NCBI RefSeq assembly: GCF_000803645.1
Contig: NZ_CP009122.1
Location: forward strand, 720,501-784,500
From: Sphingopyxis fribergensis
Lineage (GTDB): Bacteria > Pseudomonadota > Alphaproteobacteria > Sphingomonadales > Sphingomonadaceae
Direction: 5' to 3'
Length of the DNA: 64,000 nucleotides
The first letter of the stretch is position 1. Each line of letters starts with the position of its first letter. Below are positions 44,089-53,758 of the stretch, in pieces. The position numbers and the translations under genes were made by a program. The notes below the pieces were generated by a model. It saw only the letters and a list, made by a program, of their open reading frames with translations, did no database searches and was not told the origin of the DNA.

Positions 44089-45048
44089 ATGTTCATGGCA
44101 ATTCTCCGTCGGCCCATGTTGCCGCTGCTCGCCCTTCCGCTGCTCCTCGCGCCGGCGCCGCTGCCCGCGCAGACCGGCGCTGCACCGTACAGCGTCGACG
44201 GCCGTGGCTTTAACCGGCTTCAGGAAGCGGTCGACGCGATCGGCGACGGCGAGGGGACGATCCGCGTCGCGCCCGGCTATCACCGCGACTGCGCGGTGCA
44301 GACGGCGGGGCGCATCGCCTTCGCCGCCGCCGAGCCGGGCCGTGCGATCTTCGACGGCGTGACCTGCGAGGGCAAGGCGACCTTGGTGCTGCGCGGCAAC
44401 GGCGCAAAGGTCGACGGAATCGTTTTCCAGAATTTGCGCGTGCCCGACGGCAATGGCGCAGGCATCCGCCTCGAACGCAGCAATCTCGATATCGTCAACA
44501 GCATGTTCCGCAACAGCGAGGAGGGAATTCTCACCGGCGACGATGCCGCGGCGACGTTGACGATCTCCCGTTCGACCTTCTCGCGCCTCGGCCGCTGCGA
44601 CCGTGGGCTCAGCTGCGCGCACAGCGTCTACACCGGCGCCTATGGCCGTGTAATCGTCACGAACACACGCTTCGAAAAAGGCAGCGGCGGCCATTATCTC
44701 AAGACGCGTTCGCCGCAGGTCGAGATCAGCGACAACAGCTTCGATGACACGCAGGGCAAGGGAACCAATTATCTGATCGACCTGCCCGCGGGATCGGTCG
44801 GCCGCGTCACGAACAACCTGCTTATCCAGGGCCGCGACAAGGAAAATTATGCAGTGCTGATCGCGGTCGCCGCCGAGGCGCGCGACAATTCGTCACGCGG
44901 ACTGGTTATCACCGGCAATCGCGCCAGCGTGCCGCAAGGCCTGGACCGCAAGACGATCTTCGTCGCGGACTGGAGCGGCGAGCCGCTTGCGATCGGGCCG
45001 AACGAGATCGGCCCGGGACTGACGCGCTTTGAAAAAATCTCGGATTAG
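44089..45048 (+). CDS. Secreted right-handed beta-helix protein
   Basis: A 319-residue exported protein. The leader is MFMAILRRPMLPLLALPLLL with cleavage near PLPA-QT. It has parallel beta-helix repeats typical of pectin-lyase-like folds (GNGAKVDGIVFQNLRVPDG, GIRLERSNLDIVNSMFRNSE, GVEISDNSF-like EISDNSFDDTQG, GRVTNNLLIQGRD). No catalytic signature was recognised, so it may bind or cut a polysaccharide. The start is between two ATG codons two residues apart. Its stop overlaps that of the convergent YbjN gene. Confidence 0.75.
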   Translation: MFMAILRRPMLPLLALPLLLAPAPLPAQTGAAPYSVDGRGFNRLQEAVDAIGDGEGTIRVAPGYHRDCAVQTAGRIAFAAAEPGRAIFDGVTCEGKATLVLRGNGAKVDGIVFQNLRVPDGNGAGIRLERSNLDIVNSMFRNSEEGILTGDDAAATLTISRSTFSRLGRCDRGLSCAHSVYTGAYGRVIVTNTRFEKGSGGHYLKTRSPQVEISDNSFDDTQGKGTNYLIDLPAGSVGRVTNNLLIQGRDKENYAVLIAVAAEARDNSSRGLVITGNRASVPQGLDRKTIFVADWSGEPLAIGPNEIGPGLTRFEKISD

Positions 45049-45551
45049 GCTTCGCCGCGCGTTTCGATGAGCGAGGCCGCGAGCGCCTCGGCAGGCGATT
45101 TGCCGCCCCACAGCACGAACTGGAACACCGGGTAAAAGCGCTCGCACTCGTCGATCGCGCTTTCGATCAGCGTTTCGGTCATGTCGAGCGGCAGCGACGC
45201 GTCGGCACCGAGCAGCATGCCGTGGCGGAACAGGATCGTGCCGCTGTTCGACCACAGCTCGAAATGGCCGAGCCACAATTGCTCGTTGATCAGCGCCAGC
45301 GCCTCGTGCGCGGCGGCGCGCTTGTCCTCGACGACGCGAATGTCGGGGAAGGCAAGAAGCTGGATCACGCCGTCGTCGGCGCGCCACACCGCGCGCAGTT
45401 CATAGGTCGTCCAGCTGCCCTGCGCGGTCGCGACGATCTCATCCTCGCCGACCATCTCGTGCGGCCAGTCGTGCGCGGCAAAGTAAGATGCCAGCATCTC
45501 CATCGGTGCAGCGTCCTGGCCGTCGTCGTCGTCGTAAATATCGTCACTCAT
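45045..45551 (-). CDS. YbjN domain protein
   Basis: A 168-residue cytoplasmic protein of the YbjN family (type III secretion chaperone-like fold), with WTTYELRAVWRADDGVIQLL, FPDIRVVEDKRAAAHEALAL, INEQLWLGHFELWSNSGTIL and FRHGMLLGADASL. The acidic N-terminus (MSDDIYDDDDGQD) is common. Family members are linked to stress and motility regulation but the mechanism is open. It is downstream of ubiK on the same strand, separated by a long inverted repeat. Confidence 0.85.
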   Translation of the reverse strand: MSDDIYDDDDGQDAAPMEMLASYFAAHDWPHEMVGEDEIVATAQGSWTTYELRAVWRADDGVIQLLAFPDIRVVEDKRAAAHEALALINEQLWLGHFELWSNSGTILFRHGMLLGADASLPLDMTETLIESAIDECERFYPVFQFVLWGGKSPAEALAASLIETRGEA

Positions 45552-45564
45552 GCGCGCGCCTTAA

Positions 45565-45609
45565 CCCGGATGGTGCGGCGACGCGAGTCCGCTACCCTCA
45601 CCATCCGGG
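45565..45609. repeat. Perfect 11-bp inverted repeat between ubiK and the YbjN gene
   Basis: CCCGGATGGTG (45565-45575) and CACCATCCGGG (45599-45609) are exact reverse complements separated by 23 nt. No T run follows on either strand, so it is not a classic terminator. It could be a processed hairpin between the two genes. Confidence 0.55.
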
Positions 45610-45651
45610 GAATATATTGTGCGTAACCTGCCAAAAGCGCGCCCGCGCGCC

Positions 45652-46008
45652 TTAGCTCTTCGGCTTGCGCGCCGCAGGCTTGGCAGCGGGTTTAGCGGCT
45701 TGCTTCGCAGCGACCGGCTTTGCCGCAGCCTTTGGCGCCGCAGCGGTCTTGGGAGCAGCCGCGGGCTTCGCCACGCCTTCCAGCTTGTCGAGCCGCGCCT
45801 TCAGCGCTTCGGCTTCGGCACGCGCCGTGGCGGCCATTTTCTTCACCGCCTCGAATTCCTCGCGGCTGACGAAATCCATGCGGCCGACCCATTCCTTGGC
45901 GCGGTCGCGCATCGCGGACTCGGCTTCGCGGCCGGCGCCAGCAACGGTTCCGGCAATGCCGTTCACCATCTTGGCGAGGTCGTCGAAAAAGCGGTTTTCG
46001 CTCTGCAT
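45652..46008 (-). CDS. ubiK: Ubiquinone biosynthesis accessory factor UbiK (BMFP family)
   Basis: A 118-residue small coiled-coil protein. The N-terminal BMFP domain (about 1-80: MQSENRFFDDLAKMVNGIAG, DFVSREEFEAVKKMAATARA, LKARLDKLE) is followed by a low-complexity Lys/Ala/Pro tail. UbiK is known to aid the ubiquinone-synthesis complex in other proteobacteria. The tail is longer than in the E. coli protein and resembles alphaproteobacterial versions. Confidence 0.85.
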   Translation of the reverse strand: MQSENRFFDDLAKMVNGIAGTVAGAGREAESAMRDRAKEWVGRMDFVSREEFEAVKKMAATARAEAEALKARLDKLEGVAKPAAAPKTAAAPKAAAKPVAAKQAAKPAAKPAARKPKS

Positions 46009-46044
46009 GTCTCAATTCCTCCGTCGGGGTCTGTCCCCTTGCCA

Positions 46045-46596
46045 CTATCTTATTTGGGTGCTGGCGGCGGCGGGGACAAGGGTTTCGGCATCGGGATTGC
46101 GCTGATCGATCTGGAAATTGAGGATCGCGGCAAAGCTGAGCCAGATCATATAAGGGACGAGCAGCCACGCCGCGGCCTTGCGGATCGGCGCAAAGGCAAA
46201 GGCGGTGGCAACCGTCACCATCAGGATGAAGATGATCACATAGAGCGCGGTCGTCACCTGATGCTGCCCGAAGAACAGCGGCGACCAGGCGAAATTGGCG
46301 ATCAGCTGGACGAAGAAGAGCACCAGCGCAAAACCGCGCCCCTTCGCGCCGCGCGCGTGCAGGATCATCGCCAGCGAAAGGCCGAGCATGATGTAGAGGA
46401 TCGGCCAGACCACCGCGAACACCCAGCCCGGCGGCGTGATCGACGGCAGGTCGAGCGCCGCGAACCAGCGATTGTCATAACCGCTGTTCGATAGCACGCC
46501 CATCAGGCTGCCGATCAGGACGATCGCCGGCACGGTGACGAGCGCCCAGCGCATATAGGACATGCGAAGCTGCCCCGGCGTTGCTATTTCGGTCAT
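46045..46596 (-). CDS. tspO: TspO/MBR family membrane protein
   Basis: A 183-residue protein with five membrane segments of the TspO (peripheral benzodiazepine receptor) family. The signature LPSITPPGWVFAVVWPILYI is intact, followed by NFAWSPLFFG and a final IWLSFAAILNFQI. TspO proteins bind porphyrins and act in stress or in tetrapyrrole control. The N-terminus is slightly extended; ATG at 46596 is preferred (MTEIATPGQ). It lies between tlyA and ubiK on the same strand. Confidence 0.9.
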   Translation of the reverse strand: MTEIATPGQLRMSYMRWALVTVPAIVLIGSLMGVLSNSGYDNRWFAALDLPSITPPGWVFAVVWPILYIMLGLSLAMILHARGAKGRGFALVLFFVQLIANFAWSPLFFGQHQVTTALYVIIFILMVTVATAFAFAPIRKAAAWLLVPYMIWLSFAAILNFQIDQRNPDAETLVPAAASTQIR

Positions 46597-46657
46597 GCCC
46601 GCATTATCCCCCACACGCGAATCCGTTGCATCGGTGTCGCGATTGTGCGGCGCAGCG

Positions 46658-47398
46658 TCAAGCGGCTCGCTTCACCGCAGCGATCAGAAATTCCACATTT
46701 CCTTCGGGGCCGGTGATTGGGCTCTCGACAAGGTCGATAATGTCCCAGCCTTCGCCGGTCAGCCAGCCTCGCACTTCGGCGCAAACACGGGCGTGCACTG
46801 CTGCATCGCGCACAACGCCTTTCTTGCCGACCTCGTGGCGTTCGGCCTCGAACTGCGGCTTGATCAGCGCAACCATGCGCGCGCCGTCTTTCGCGAATGA
46901 CATCGGCACGGGCAGAACCTTCGAGAGAGCGATGAAGCTCGCGTCGCAGACGATCAGGTCGATCGGTTCGGGAATATGTGCGGGCGTCAGGATGCGCGCG
47001 CTCGTTTGTTCGTGGACGATGACGCGTTCGTCCTGCCGCAGCTTCCACGCGAGCTGGTTGGTGCCCGAATCCACCGCGTAGATGCGCACCGCACCGCGGC
47101 TGAGCAGCACGTCGGTAAAGCCGCCCGTCGACGATCCGACGTCGATCGCGACCGCGCCCGTCACATCCCAGCCGAGGTGCGACAGGGCATGGTCGAGCTT
47201 GATGCCCCCGCGCGAGACCCAAGGATGGTCGCGGCCCTTGACGCTGATCTCGGCATCTGCCGCGACCTGCTGCCCCGCCTTGTCGATCTTGCGATCGCCG
47301 ACGAAGGCGAGACCGGCAAGAATCAGCGCCTGCGCGCGCGTCCGGCTTTCGGCGAGACCGCGGTCGACGAGCAGCTGGTCGGCACGCTGCTTTGCCAT
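46658..47398 (-). CDS. tlyA: TlyA family rRNA methyltransferase
   Basis: A 246-residue protein with an N-terminal S4 RNA-binding domain (RADQLLVDRGLAESRTRAQA) and an FtsJ-like methyltransferase domain (AIDVGSSTGGFTDVLLSRGA, DLIVCDASFIALSKVLP, LIKPQFEAER). TlyA makes 2'-O-methylcytidine in 16S and, for the long type, 23S rRNA. The start at 47398 overlaps the stop of the DsbD-like gene (ATGA), so the two are coupled. The hemolysin name is historical. Confidence 0.9.
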   Translation of the reverse strand: MAKQRADQLLVDRGLAESRTRAQALILAGLAFVGDRKIDKAGQQVAADAEISVKGRDHPWVSRGGIKLDHALSHLGWDVTGAVAIDVGSSTGGFTDVLLSRGAVRIYAVDSGTNQLAWKLRQDERVIVHEQTSARILTPAHIPEPIDLIVCDASFIALSKVLPVPMSFAKDGARMVALIKPQFEAERHEVGKKGVVRDAAVHARVCAEVRGWLTGEGWDIIDLVESPITGPEGNVEFLIAAVKRAA

Positions 47399-49461
47399 CA
47401 GGGCTTGGCCTTGTCGGTAAGCAGGCCGGGGGTGAGGATCTGTGGCAGGATTTCTGGCTTCGCGGCGCCCGGCGCATACCAGAGATAGAGCGGCACGCTG
47501 TTGCGGCCATGCTCGGCAAGTGTGCGGGTGATGACCGGATCGCCGTTGGTCCAATCGCCGACGAGTGTTACGACGCCCGCCTTGTCGAATGCGGCCTGCA
47601 CCGCCTCACGGTTGATCGCGCCTGCCTCGTTCGCCTTGCACGACAGGCACCAGTCGGCGGTGAAATAGACGAAGACGGGCTTGCCGGTGGCGCGTGCTTT
47701 GGCGAGCGCGTCGAGGGAGAAGGTCGATCCGGTGGCGTCGGCGGTGCGTTCTGTCTCGGCGACTTCGGTCACTGTGCTCGCGAGGCTGGCTATGAAGAGA
47801 AAGCCGGAGACGACGAGCGGCCACGATCGACGGTCGCCTCGCTGAATTGCGCCATAATGGGTGAGCAGGACGAGTGCCATCGCGGCTGCGAAGATCGGCG
47901 AGAGAAGCTGTTCTCCGCTGCCGAGTTGCCGCCACAGCAGCCACGCCAGCGCAAGCGTGGTGAGCCCCATCGGAAGGGCCATCCACTTGCGGAAGCGGTC
48001 CATCCACGGTCCCGGCTTCGGAAGCCGATTGCGCAGCGCGGGCACAAAGCCGATCGCGAGGAAGGGCAGCGCGAGCCCCAACCCGAGCCCGCCGAAGATC
48101 GGCAGCGCCGCCCACGCTGGCAGCACCAGCGTCGCGCCAAGCGCTGCGCCCAACAGGGGGCCGCTGCACGGTGTTGCGACAAAGGCTGCGAGCGCGCCGG
48201 TCCAGAAGCCGCCCGCCGCACCGCCCTTGTCGGCCAGCGCCTGTCCGCCGCCGAACGATGGCAATTCGTAAGCGCCGAGCAGGTTCAATGTGATCGCGAG
48301 CGCGAGGATCAGCAGCGCGAGGACGCTCAACGGATGCTGGAGCTGGAATGCCCAACCGACCTGCTGGCCAACGGCGCGGAGCGCGAGCAGCGCCCCGCCG
48401 AGGAGCAGCGCGGTGACGATGGCGCCGGCGGTATAGGCGAGCGCTTCCACTTTAGCGCTTCGCGCATCGCCACCCGACCTCGCGAGGCTGAGCGCCTTAA
48501 GGCTCAGGATCGGGAAGACGCACGGCATCAAGTTTAGGATCAGCCCACCGAGGATCGCGCCACCGAGCGCGGTCCAGAACAGCTCCATATCGATGCCACC
48601 CGCTTTCCCGGCGACCGCCTCGCCTGCGGCCGGAACTGTGCCGGGGTTGAGTGTCAACGACAGCCCGCGCCCACTGCCGAGCTTCAGCAGCGCAGAAACC
48701 GGACCCTCTTTTTCGCCCTTCACGCGCGTTTCGACGATGATGTAGTCGCCGTTGCGGCTGAAACTTTGCGGCGCGGCATAGTCGACGACATTCTGCGTCT
48801 CGACGAACAGATGCGGCGCGTCGATCAAGGTGCTGGCGGGAAGCGGGATGGCAAAGCGCACCATGTCGCCTTTGCGTTCCCATGTGCCGTGGCGGTCGAG
48901 CGGCTGCGGAAGCAGCGCGCGCCAGCCGTCGAAGCGGGTGCGCTCCGCCGGCGCGATCTTGCCGTCGCCGGCCTTCAGCGTGACCGAAATCACCGCTTTT
49001 TCGGGGACGCATACCTTGTCGGTGCAGGCGAGCCAGTTCGCGACGCCCGACAAGGTTAGGTCGGTGCCCGGCGCGACGCTTTTGTCGACCTGCACCTCGG
49101 CAAGCAGAGCATAGGGATGCTCATAAACATGGTTCATCATGCCAAAGAGGATCAGCGCATCGGGCACCGGATAGCGGAAGGGGGCAATCGTCACCCCATC
49201 GGGCGCGTTCCATTCGACCGACAGGCCGAATCCAGCATCGCCGCCATTGGCCCAATAGCCATGCCATGTTTTTTCTGGCGCCATTGTCAGCGCGACCGTC
49301 GTGCCGCTGCCGGGCGCTGGCGCCGCCGACTCGGCGACCAGTTTCGGCTGGATATGCGTCGATTGTGCGTGCGCCGGACTCATGGTGACGAGCGCCAGGG
49401 CCAGCAAAGCCAGCACGGCGCGCCATCCGCGTGTCACAAAAGCCTCACTCTGCAAATTCAT
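47398..49461 (-). CDS. DsbD/ScsB family thiol:disulfide interchange protein
   Basis: A 687-residue membrane protein that passes electrons from cytosolic thioredoxin to the periplasm. Signal peptide about 1-33, N-terminal periplasmic domain (with LACTDKVCVPE), eight-segment CcdA/DsbD transmembrane core (about 290-540: LNLMPCVFPILSLKAL, VATPCSGPLLGAALG with its Cys), and a C-terminal thioredoxin domain with DWCLSCKANE. The layout is nearer ScsB than classical DsbD. The stop overlaps tlyA. Confidence 0.88.
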   Translation of the reverse strand: MNLQSEAFVTRGWRAVLALLALALVTMSPAHAQSTHIQPKLVAESAAPAPGSGTTVALTMAPEKTWHGYWANGGDAGFGLSVEWNAPDGVTIAPFRYPVPDALILFGMMNHVYEHPYALLAEVQVDKSVAPGTDLTLSGVANWLACTDKVCVPEKAVISVTLKAGDGKIAPAERTRFDGWRALLPQPLDRHGTWERKGDMVRFAIPLPASTLIDAPHLFVETQNVVDYAAPQSFSRNGDYIIVETRVKGEKEGPVSALLKLGSGRGLSLTLNPGTVPAAGEAVAGKAGGIDMELFWTALGGAILGGLILNLMPCVFPILSLKALSLARSGGDARSAKVEALAYTAGAIVTALLLGGALLALRAVGQQVGWAFQLQHPLSVLALLILALAITLNLLGAYELPSFGGGQALADKGGAAGGFWTGALAAFVATPCSGPLLGAALGATLVLPAWAALPIFGGLGLGLALPFLAIGFVPALRNRLPKPGPWMDRFRKWMALPMGLTTLALAWLLWRQLGSGEQLLSPIFAAAMALVLLTHYGAIQRGDRRSWPLVVSGFLFIASLASTVTEVAETERTADATGSTFSLDALAKARATGKPVFVYFTADWCLSCKANEAGAINREAVQAAFDKAGVVTLVGDWTNGDPVITRTLAEHGRNSVPLYLWYAPGAAKPEILPQILTPGLLTDKAKP

Positions 49462-49562
49462 GGCTATGTCCGCGCCCGTTCGTCTTTCGAAGGCTTGCCA
49501 TATAGGCGGCTTTCGACGAGAGGACAGCCCGCGCTGACACCCTTAGGTTGGAGAAGCCGTCC

Positions 49563-51230
49563 GTGAAGCTGAAATATCTGTCTACCGCCCTTGCTACCGC
49601 GCTTTGTGTTGCCGCTGCCGGAACCGGCCTTGCGCAAAATTCGGCGCCGCCGGTGCAAAAAGTTACCGCCGCGACCCCGGCGCCGAAGCTCGTCGTGATG
49701 ATCGCGGTCGATCAGTTTTCAGCCGATCTCTTCGCCGAATATCGCGGCCATTTCACCGGCGGTCTTGCGCGGCTCGCGTCCGGCGTCGTTTTCCCTTCGG
49801 GCTATCAGGCGCATGGCGCGACCGAAACCTGCCCCGGCCATTCGACGATCCTGACCGGCAACCACCCGACGCACACCGGGATCATCGCCAATAATTATTT
49901 CGATCCGTCGACCGCGCGCGCCGACAAGCGCGTCTATTGCGCCGAGGATGAGACGGTCGCGGGGACGACATCGAAAAACGGCGAATATGCGCCGTCGGTG
50001 AACCATCTGCTCGTCCCGACGCTCGGCGACCTGATGAAGGCGCGCGATCCGAAGGCTCAAGTCGTATCGGTATCGGGCAAGGACCGCGCCTCGATCATGA
50101 TGGGCGGGCGGCAGGCCGACGAACTCATGTGGCTCGCACCCACCGGCCTCACCAGCTATCGCGGCACGACATTGTCGCCGACCGCGCAGCAGGCCAGCAC
50201 CGCGATCGCCGCCGCGATCAACCAGCCGCGCGCCGCGCTCGTGCTTCCCGCCGATTGCACGACGCATGATATCGCGATTCCGCTCGAAAAGGGCGGCTCG
50301 GTTGGCACCGGCCGCATGGCGCGCGATGCCGGCGACTTCCGCCGCTTCTTGGCCTCGCCCGAGGCCGATGGCGCGGTTCTCGCCACAGCTGCGGCGCTGC
50401 GTCAGGCGCGCAAGATGGGCGAGGGCGACAGCACCGACTTGCTCATCGTCGGCCTGTCGGCGACCGACTATATCGGCCACAGCACCGGCACCGAAGGCAG
50501 CGAAATGTGCATCCAGATGGCGGCACTCGACCGCGAACTCGGCGATTTCTTCGCGCGCCTAGATGCGACGGGCATCGACTATGTCGTTGCGCTGACCGCC
50601 GACCATGGCGGCCATGACCTGCCCGAACGCAACCGCCAGAACGCCTGGCCCGATGCGCAGCGGATCGACAAGGCGCTGAACCCCGGCGCGATCGGCAAGG
50701 AAGTCGCCGAGAAGCTAGGGCTGCCGCAGCCCATTCTCTATGGCGACGGCGACGATTATTATTTCGCGAAAACGCTGACCGCGGCGCAGCGCAAAGCCGT
50801 GCTTGCCGAGATATTGCCGCGCCTGCGCGCGCATCCGCAGGTCGAGGCGGTAGTGACGCGCGACCAGCTCGACGCGCATCCCATCTCGAAGCGTGCTCCC
50901 GATACGTGGAGCCTGCTCGACAAGCTGCGCGCCTCCTATAATCCGCAGCGGTCGGGCGATTTCATCATCGCGCTGAAGCCGCGGGTCACGCCGATTCCCG
51001 AGTCGGGCATCGGCTATGTCGCGACGCACGGGTCGGTGTGGGATTATGACCGCCGCGTGCCGATCCTCTTCTGGCGCAAGGGGCTCGCCGGTTTCGAACA
51101 GCCGAATGCGGTGATGACGGTGGATATCATGCCGACGCTCGCGTCGCTCATCAGTCTGCCCGTCGATGCGAACAAGATTGACGGCCGCTGCCTCGACCTG
51201 TTGTCGGGGCCCGAAAGCAGCTGTCGATAA
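49563..51230 (+). CDS. Secreted alkaline phosphatase, PafA-like/type I phosphodiesterase fold
   Basis: A 555-residue exported metalloenzyme. GTG at 49563 is preferred (GGAG about 8 nt upstream; leader MKLKYLSTALATALCVAAAG). The active-site Thr lies in HGATETCPGHSTILTG, and metal ligands are expected in VDQFSADLF, LSATDYIGHSTG and LTADHGGHDLPE. The C-terminal YVATHGSVWDYDRRVPILFW is typical of PafA-like calcium-independent phosphatases. It should release phosphate from phosphomonoesters in the periplasm. No Pho box was found upstream. Confidence 0.85.
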   Translation: MKLKYLSTALATALCVAAAGTGLAQNSAPPVQKVTAATPAPKLVVMIAVDQFSADLFAEYRGHFTGGLARLASGVVFPSGYQAHGATETCPGHSTILTGNHPTHTGIIANNYFDPSTARADKRVYCAEDETVAGTTSKNGEYAPSVNHLLVPTLGDLMKARDPKAQVVSVSGKDRASIMMGGRQADELMWLAPTGLTSYRGTTLSPTAQQASTAIAAAINQPRAALVLPADCTTHDIAIPLEKGGSVGTGRMARDAGDFRRFLASPEADGAVLATAAALRQARKMGEGDSTDLLIVGLSATDYIGHSTGTEGSEMCIQMAALDRELGDFFARLDATGIDYVVALTADHGGHDLPERNRQNAWPDAQRIDKALNPGAIGKEVAEKLGLPQPILYGDGDDYYFAKTLTAAQRKAVLAEILPRLRAHPQVEAVVTRDQLDAHPISKRAPDTWSLLDKLRASYNPQRSGDFIIALKPRVTPIPESGIGYVATHGSVWDYDRRVPILFWRKGLAGFEQPNAVMTVDIMPTLASLISLPVDANKIDGRCLDLLSGPESSCR

Positions 51231-51248
51231 AGAAGAAAAGTAGGACTT

Positions 51249-52079
51249 ATGACGAAAGCATTGCGGAATTTCACCGGCCGGCTCCTGCTCGTGGGCTGCG
51301 GCAATATGGCGGGCGCAATGCTCGATCGCTGGCTGGCGGCGGGTCTCGACCCGGCGCTGGTCGCGATCGTCGACCCCTATGCGGCGGCGCGCGCGGGCAT
51401 CGTTCCGCATGCATCGCTCGATGAATGGCAGGCCGCGGGCGGCAGCGCCGACTGGATCATGCTGGGTATGAAGCCACAGCAACTCGGCGATGTCGCGGAG
51501 ATACTGGCACCGCTCGCGACGGGTGACGTTCACTTGCTGTCGATCCTCGCGGGTGTTTCGATTGCCGATCTCGCGGCACGCTTTCCCGACGCCAGGGCGC
51601 AGGTCCGCATTCTTCCCAACCTCGCCGCGCGTATCGGCGCGGGCGTGTCGGCGGTCGCAACATCGGGCCGCTCCGACGACGCGGCGATTACCGCTCTGCT
51701 CGATCCGCTCGGCCATAGAGTGACGCTTGCGGACGATTCGACGATGGATCTCGTCACCGCCTTCACCGGCAGCGGCCCCGCCTTCGTCTTCCGCCTGATC
51801 GAATCCTATGCTGCGGCTGGCGAACGGCTCGGCCTGTCGGCGGAAGACGCGTTGGCACTGGCTACCGCGACGTTCGGCGGCGCGACTGCGCTGCTCGCCG
51901 ACAGCGGCGAAAAGCCCGGTGTGCTGATCGCCCAGGTCGCGAGCAAGGGCGGCACGACGCAGGCGGGGCTCGATGTGCTCGACGGCGACGGCCAGCTTGC
52001 CGCGCTGCTTACCAATGTGTTGCGCGCGGCACGTGACCGCGGGCGAGAATTGGCGGACATCGCGCGCGGCGAGGGCTAA
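51249..52079 (+). CDS. proC: Pyrroline-5-carboxylate reductase
   Basis: A 276-residue NAD(P)H enzyme of the last step of proline synthesis. Rossmann motif LLVGCGNMAGAML, MLGMKPQQLGDVAEIL, ILAGVSIADL, and the C-terminal dimer domain with TAFTGSGPAFVFRLIES, EDALALATATFGGA and QVASKGGTTQAGLDVL. Complete. It begins 18 nt after the phosphatase gene and overlaps the MarR gene by 4 nt at its end (convergent). Confidence 0.94.
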   Translation: MTKALRNFTGRLLLVGCGNMAGAMLDRWLAAGLDPALVAIVDPYAAARAGIVPHASLDEWQAAGGSADWIMLGMKPQQLGDVAEILAPLATGDVHLLSILAGVSIADLAARFPDARAQVRILPNLAARIGAGVSAVATSGRSDDAAITALLDPLGHRVTLADDSTMDLVTAFTGSGPAFVFRLIESYAAAGERLGLSAEDALALATATFGGATALLADSGEKPGVLIAQVASKGGTTQAGLDVLDGDGQLAALLTNVLRAARDRGRELADIARGEG

Positions 52080-52588
52080 CCGGCCTCTTTGCCCAGCATC
52101 GCTATCCGGCCCCGCTCGCGCGCCGGGATCAGCGCCTCGCTGACCTGCCAAAATCCGGTCACCGCCTGTTGCCCGGCATGGGTGTAGGCGCGGCTCATCG
52201 TGTCGCGGAGCATCGTGAAGATCGCGCTCTCGGCCGCGCGGCCGGCGTCGGTCAGGCGCAGCTCCTTTGCGCGCCGGTCGCGGTTGCCGGGCCGCGTCGC
52301 CAGATAGTCGCGCGCTTCCAATTCCTTCACCACCCTGCCCAGCGACTGTTTGGTAATCCCAAGCAAGGCGAGCAAGTCTGAGATCGTCAGCCCAGGCTGC
52401 CGCGCAATGAAATAGAGCGCACGGTAATGCGCACGGCCCAGTTCCTTTTCGGCGAGCCGCGCATCGATCGCGCGCCACAGCGAAGCATGGGCGAAAAAGA
52501 GGAATTCGATGCCGCGGCGCACTTCGTCTTCGCGCAAGAAAAGAGCAGAGGCGGCGGGTACTTGTGAAAGAAAATTCTCATCCGGCAT
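52076..52588 (-). CDS. MarR family transcriptional regulator
   Basis: A 170-residue winged-helix regulator. The DNA-binding core is LTISDLLALLGITKQSLGRV followed by VKELEARDYLATRPGNRDRR (recognition helix and wing), with the dimerising helices at both ends. The start at 52588 (MPDENF) is the first good ATG. It is divergent from ilvE, with 77 nt between, so control of ilvE is possible. The ligand is unknown. Confidence 0.88.
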   Translation of the reverse strand: MPDENFLSQVPAASALFLREDEVRRGIEFLFFAHASLWRAIDARLAEKELGRAHYRALYFIARQPGLTISDLLALLGITKQSLGRVVKELEARDYLATRPGNRDRRAKELRLTDAGRAAESAIFTMLRDTMSRAYTHAGQQAVTGFWQVSEALIPARERGRIAMLGKEAG

Positions 52589-52665
52589 AGTCGCTACCGT
52601 TGCGCGCCGCGCCGGTCTTTGGCAAGAGGCGCGCTCCACAAACCAGCAAACACAGGTGTTTTCGC

Positions 52666-53751
52666 ATGTCCGTTCCCGCCTTCATCCATCTGCCGCACCC
52701 CAATCTGATCGCGGACGATGTACGGGCGGCGGCGATTGCCGACCCCGTGTTCGGGCGCGTCTTCACCGATCATATGGTGTCGATCCGCTATACCGAGGGG
52801 CAGGGCTGGCACGATGCCCAGGTGATGCCGCGCGGGCCGCTGTCGCTTGATCCCGCGACCGCGGTGCTCCATTATGCGCAGGAAATCTTCGAAGGGTTAA
52901 AGGCGTATCGCCTTGACGACGGCTCGATGGCGCTGTTCCGCGTCGAGGCCAATGCCGCGCGCTTCAACGCCAGCGCGCGCCGCATGGCGATGGCCGAACT
53001 GCCCGAAGATCTGTTCATCGCGGCGGTGAAGGAAGCCGTCGCTGCCGATGCGCACTGGTTCCCGCCGGTCGACGGCGGCGCGCTGTACCTTCGCCCCTTC
53101 ATGTTCGCGAGCGAGGTGTTCCTGGGTGTGAAGCCGGCCGCCGAATATCAGTTCCTCGTCATCACCTCGCCGGTCGGCAATTATTTCAAGTCGGGCGCCC
53201 CCGCGATCTCGCTATGGGTGTCGGAGGACTATACCCGCGCCGCGCCCGGCGGCACCGGCGCCGCCAAATGCGGCGGTAATTATGCTTCCAGCCTCGTCGC
53301 GCAGCGCGAAGCGATCGCCAATGGCCACGACCAGGTCGTCTTCCTCGACGCCGCAGAGCATCGCTGGATCGAGGAACTGGGCGGCATGAACATGTTCTTC
53401 GTCTTCGACGACGGCAGCATCGTGACCCCGCCGCTGACCGGCACGATCCTGCCGGGCATCACGCGCGATACGATCATCACGCTGGCGCGCGACGCCGGGC
53501 TGACGGTGCGCGAGGAGCCCTATGCGATCGACCAGTGGCAGGCCGATGCGGAAAGCGGCAAGCTGACCGAAAGCTTCGCGTGCGGTACCGCCGCGGTGGT
53601 GACCCCGGTAGGCAAGGTGACACGCGGCGAGAGCAGCTTCACGATCGGCGCGGGCGGCCCGGGGCAGGTGACGACCAAGCTCAAGGACAAGCTCGTCGAC
53701 ATCCAGCGCGGCCGCGCCGCCGATCCGCACGGCTGGGTGACGCGCCTCTAA
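52666..53751 (+). CDS. ilvE: Branched-chain amino acid aminotransferase
   Basis: A 361-residue class IV PLP aminotransferase for Leu, Ile and Val. It has HYAQEIFEGLKAYR, FMFASEVFLGVKPAAEY, the PLP Lys in GGTGAAKCGGNYASSLVAQR, EELGGMNMFFVFDDG, PPLTGTILPGITRD and FACGTAAVVTPVG. The start ATG at 52666 (MSVPAFIH) is chosen over an upstream codon without family similarity. It is divergent from the MarR regulator and followed by tRNA-Gln. Confidence 0.93.
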   Translation: MSVPAFIHLPHPNLIADDVRAAAIADPVFGRVFTDHMVSIRYTEGQGWHDAQVMPRGPLSLDPATAVLHYAQEIFEGLKAYRLDDGSMALFRVEANAARFNASARRMAMAELPEDLFIAAVKEAVAADAHWFPPVDGGALYLRPFMFASEVFLGVKPAAEYQFLVITSPVGNYFKSGAPAISLWVSEDYTRAAPGGTGAAKCGGNYASSLVAQREAIANGHDQVVFLDAAEHRWIEELGGMNMFFVFDDGSIVTPPLTGTILPGITRDTIITLARDAGLTVREEPYAIDQWQADAESGKLTESFACGTAAVVTPVGKVTRGESSFTIGAGGPGQVTTKLKDKLVDIQRGRAADPHGWVTRL

Positions 53752-53758
53752 GGCTGCC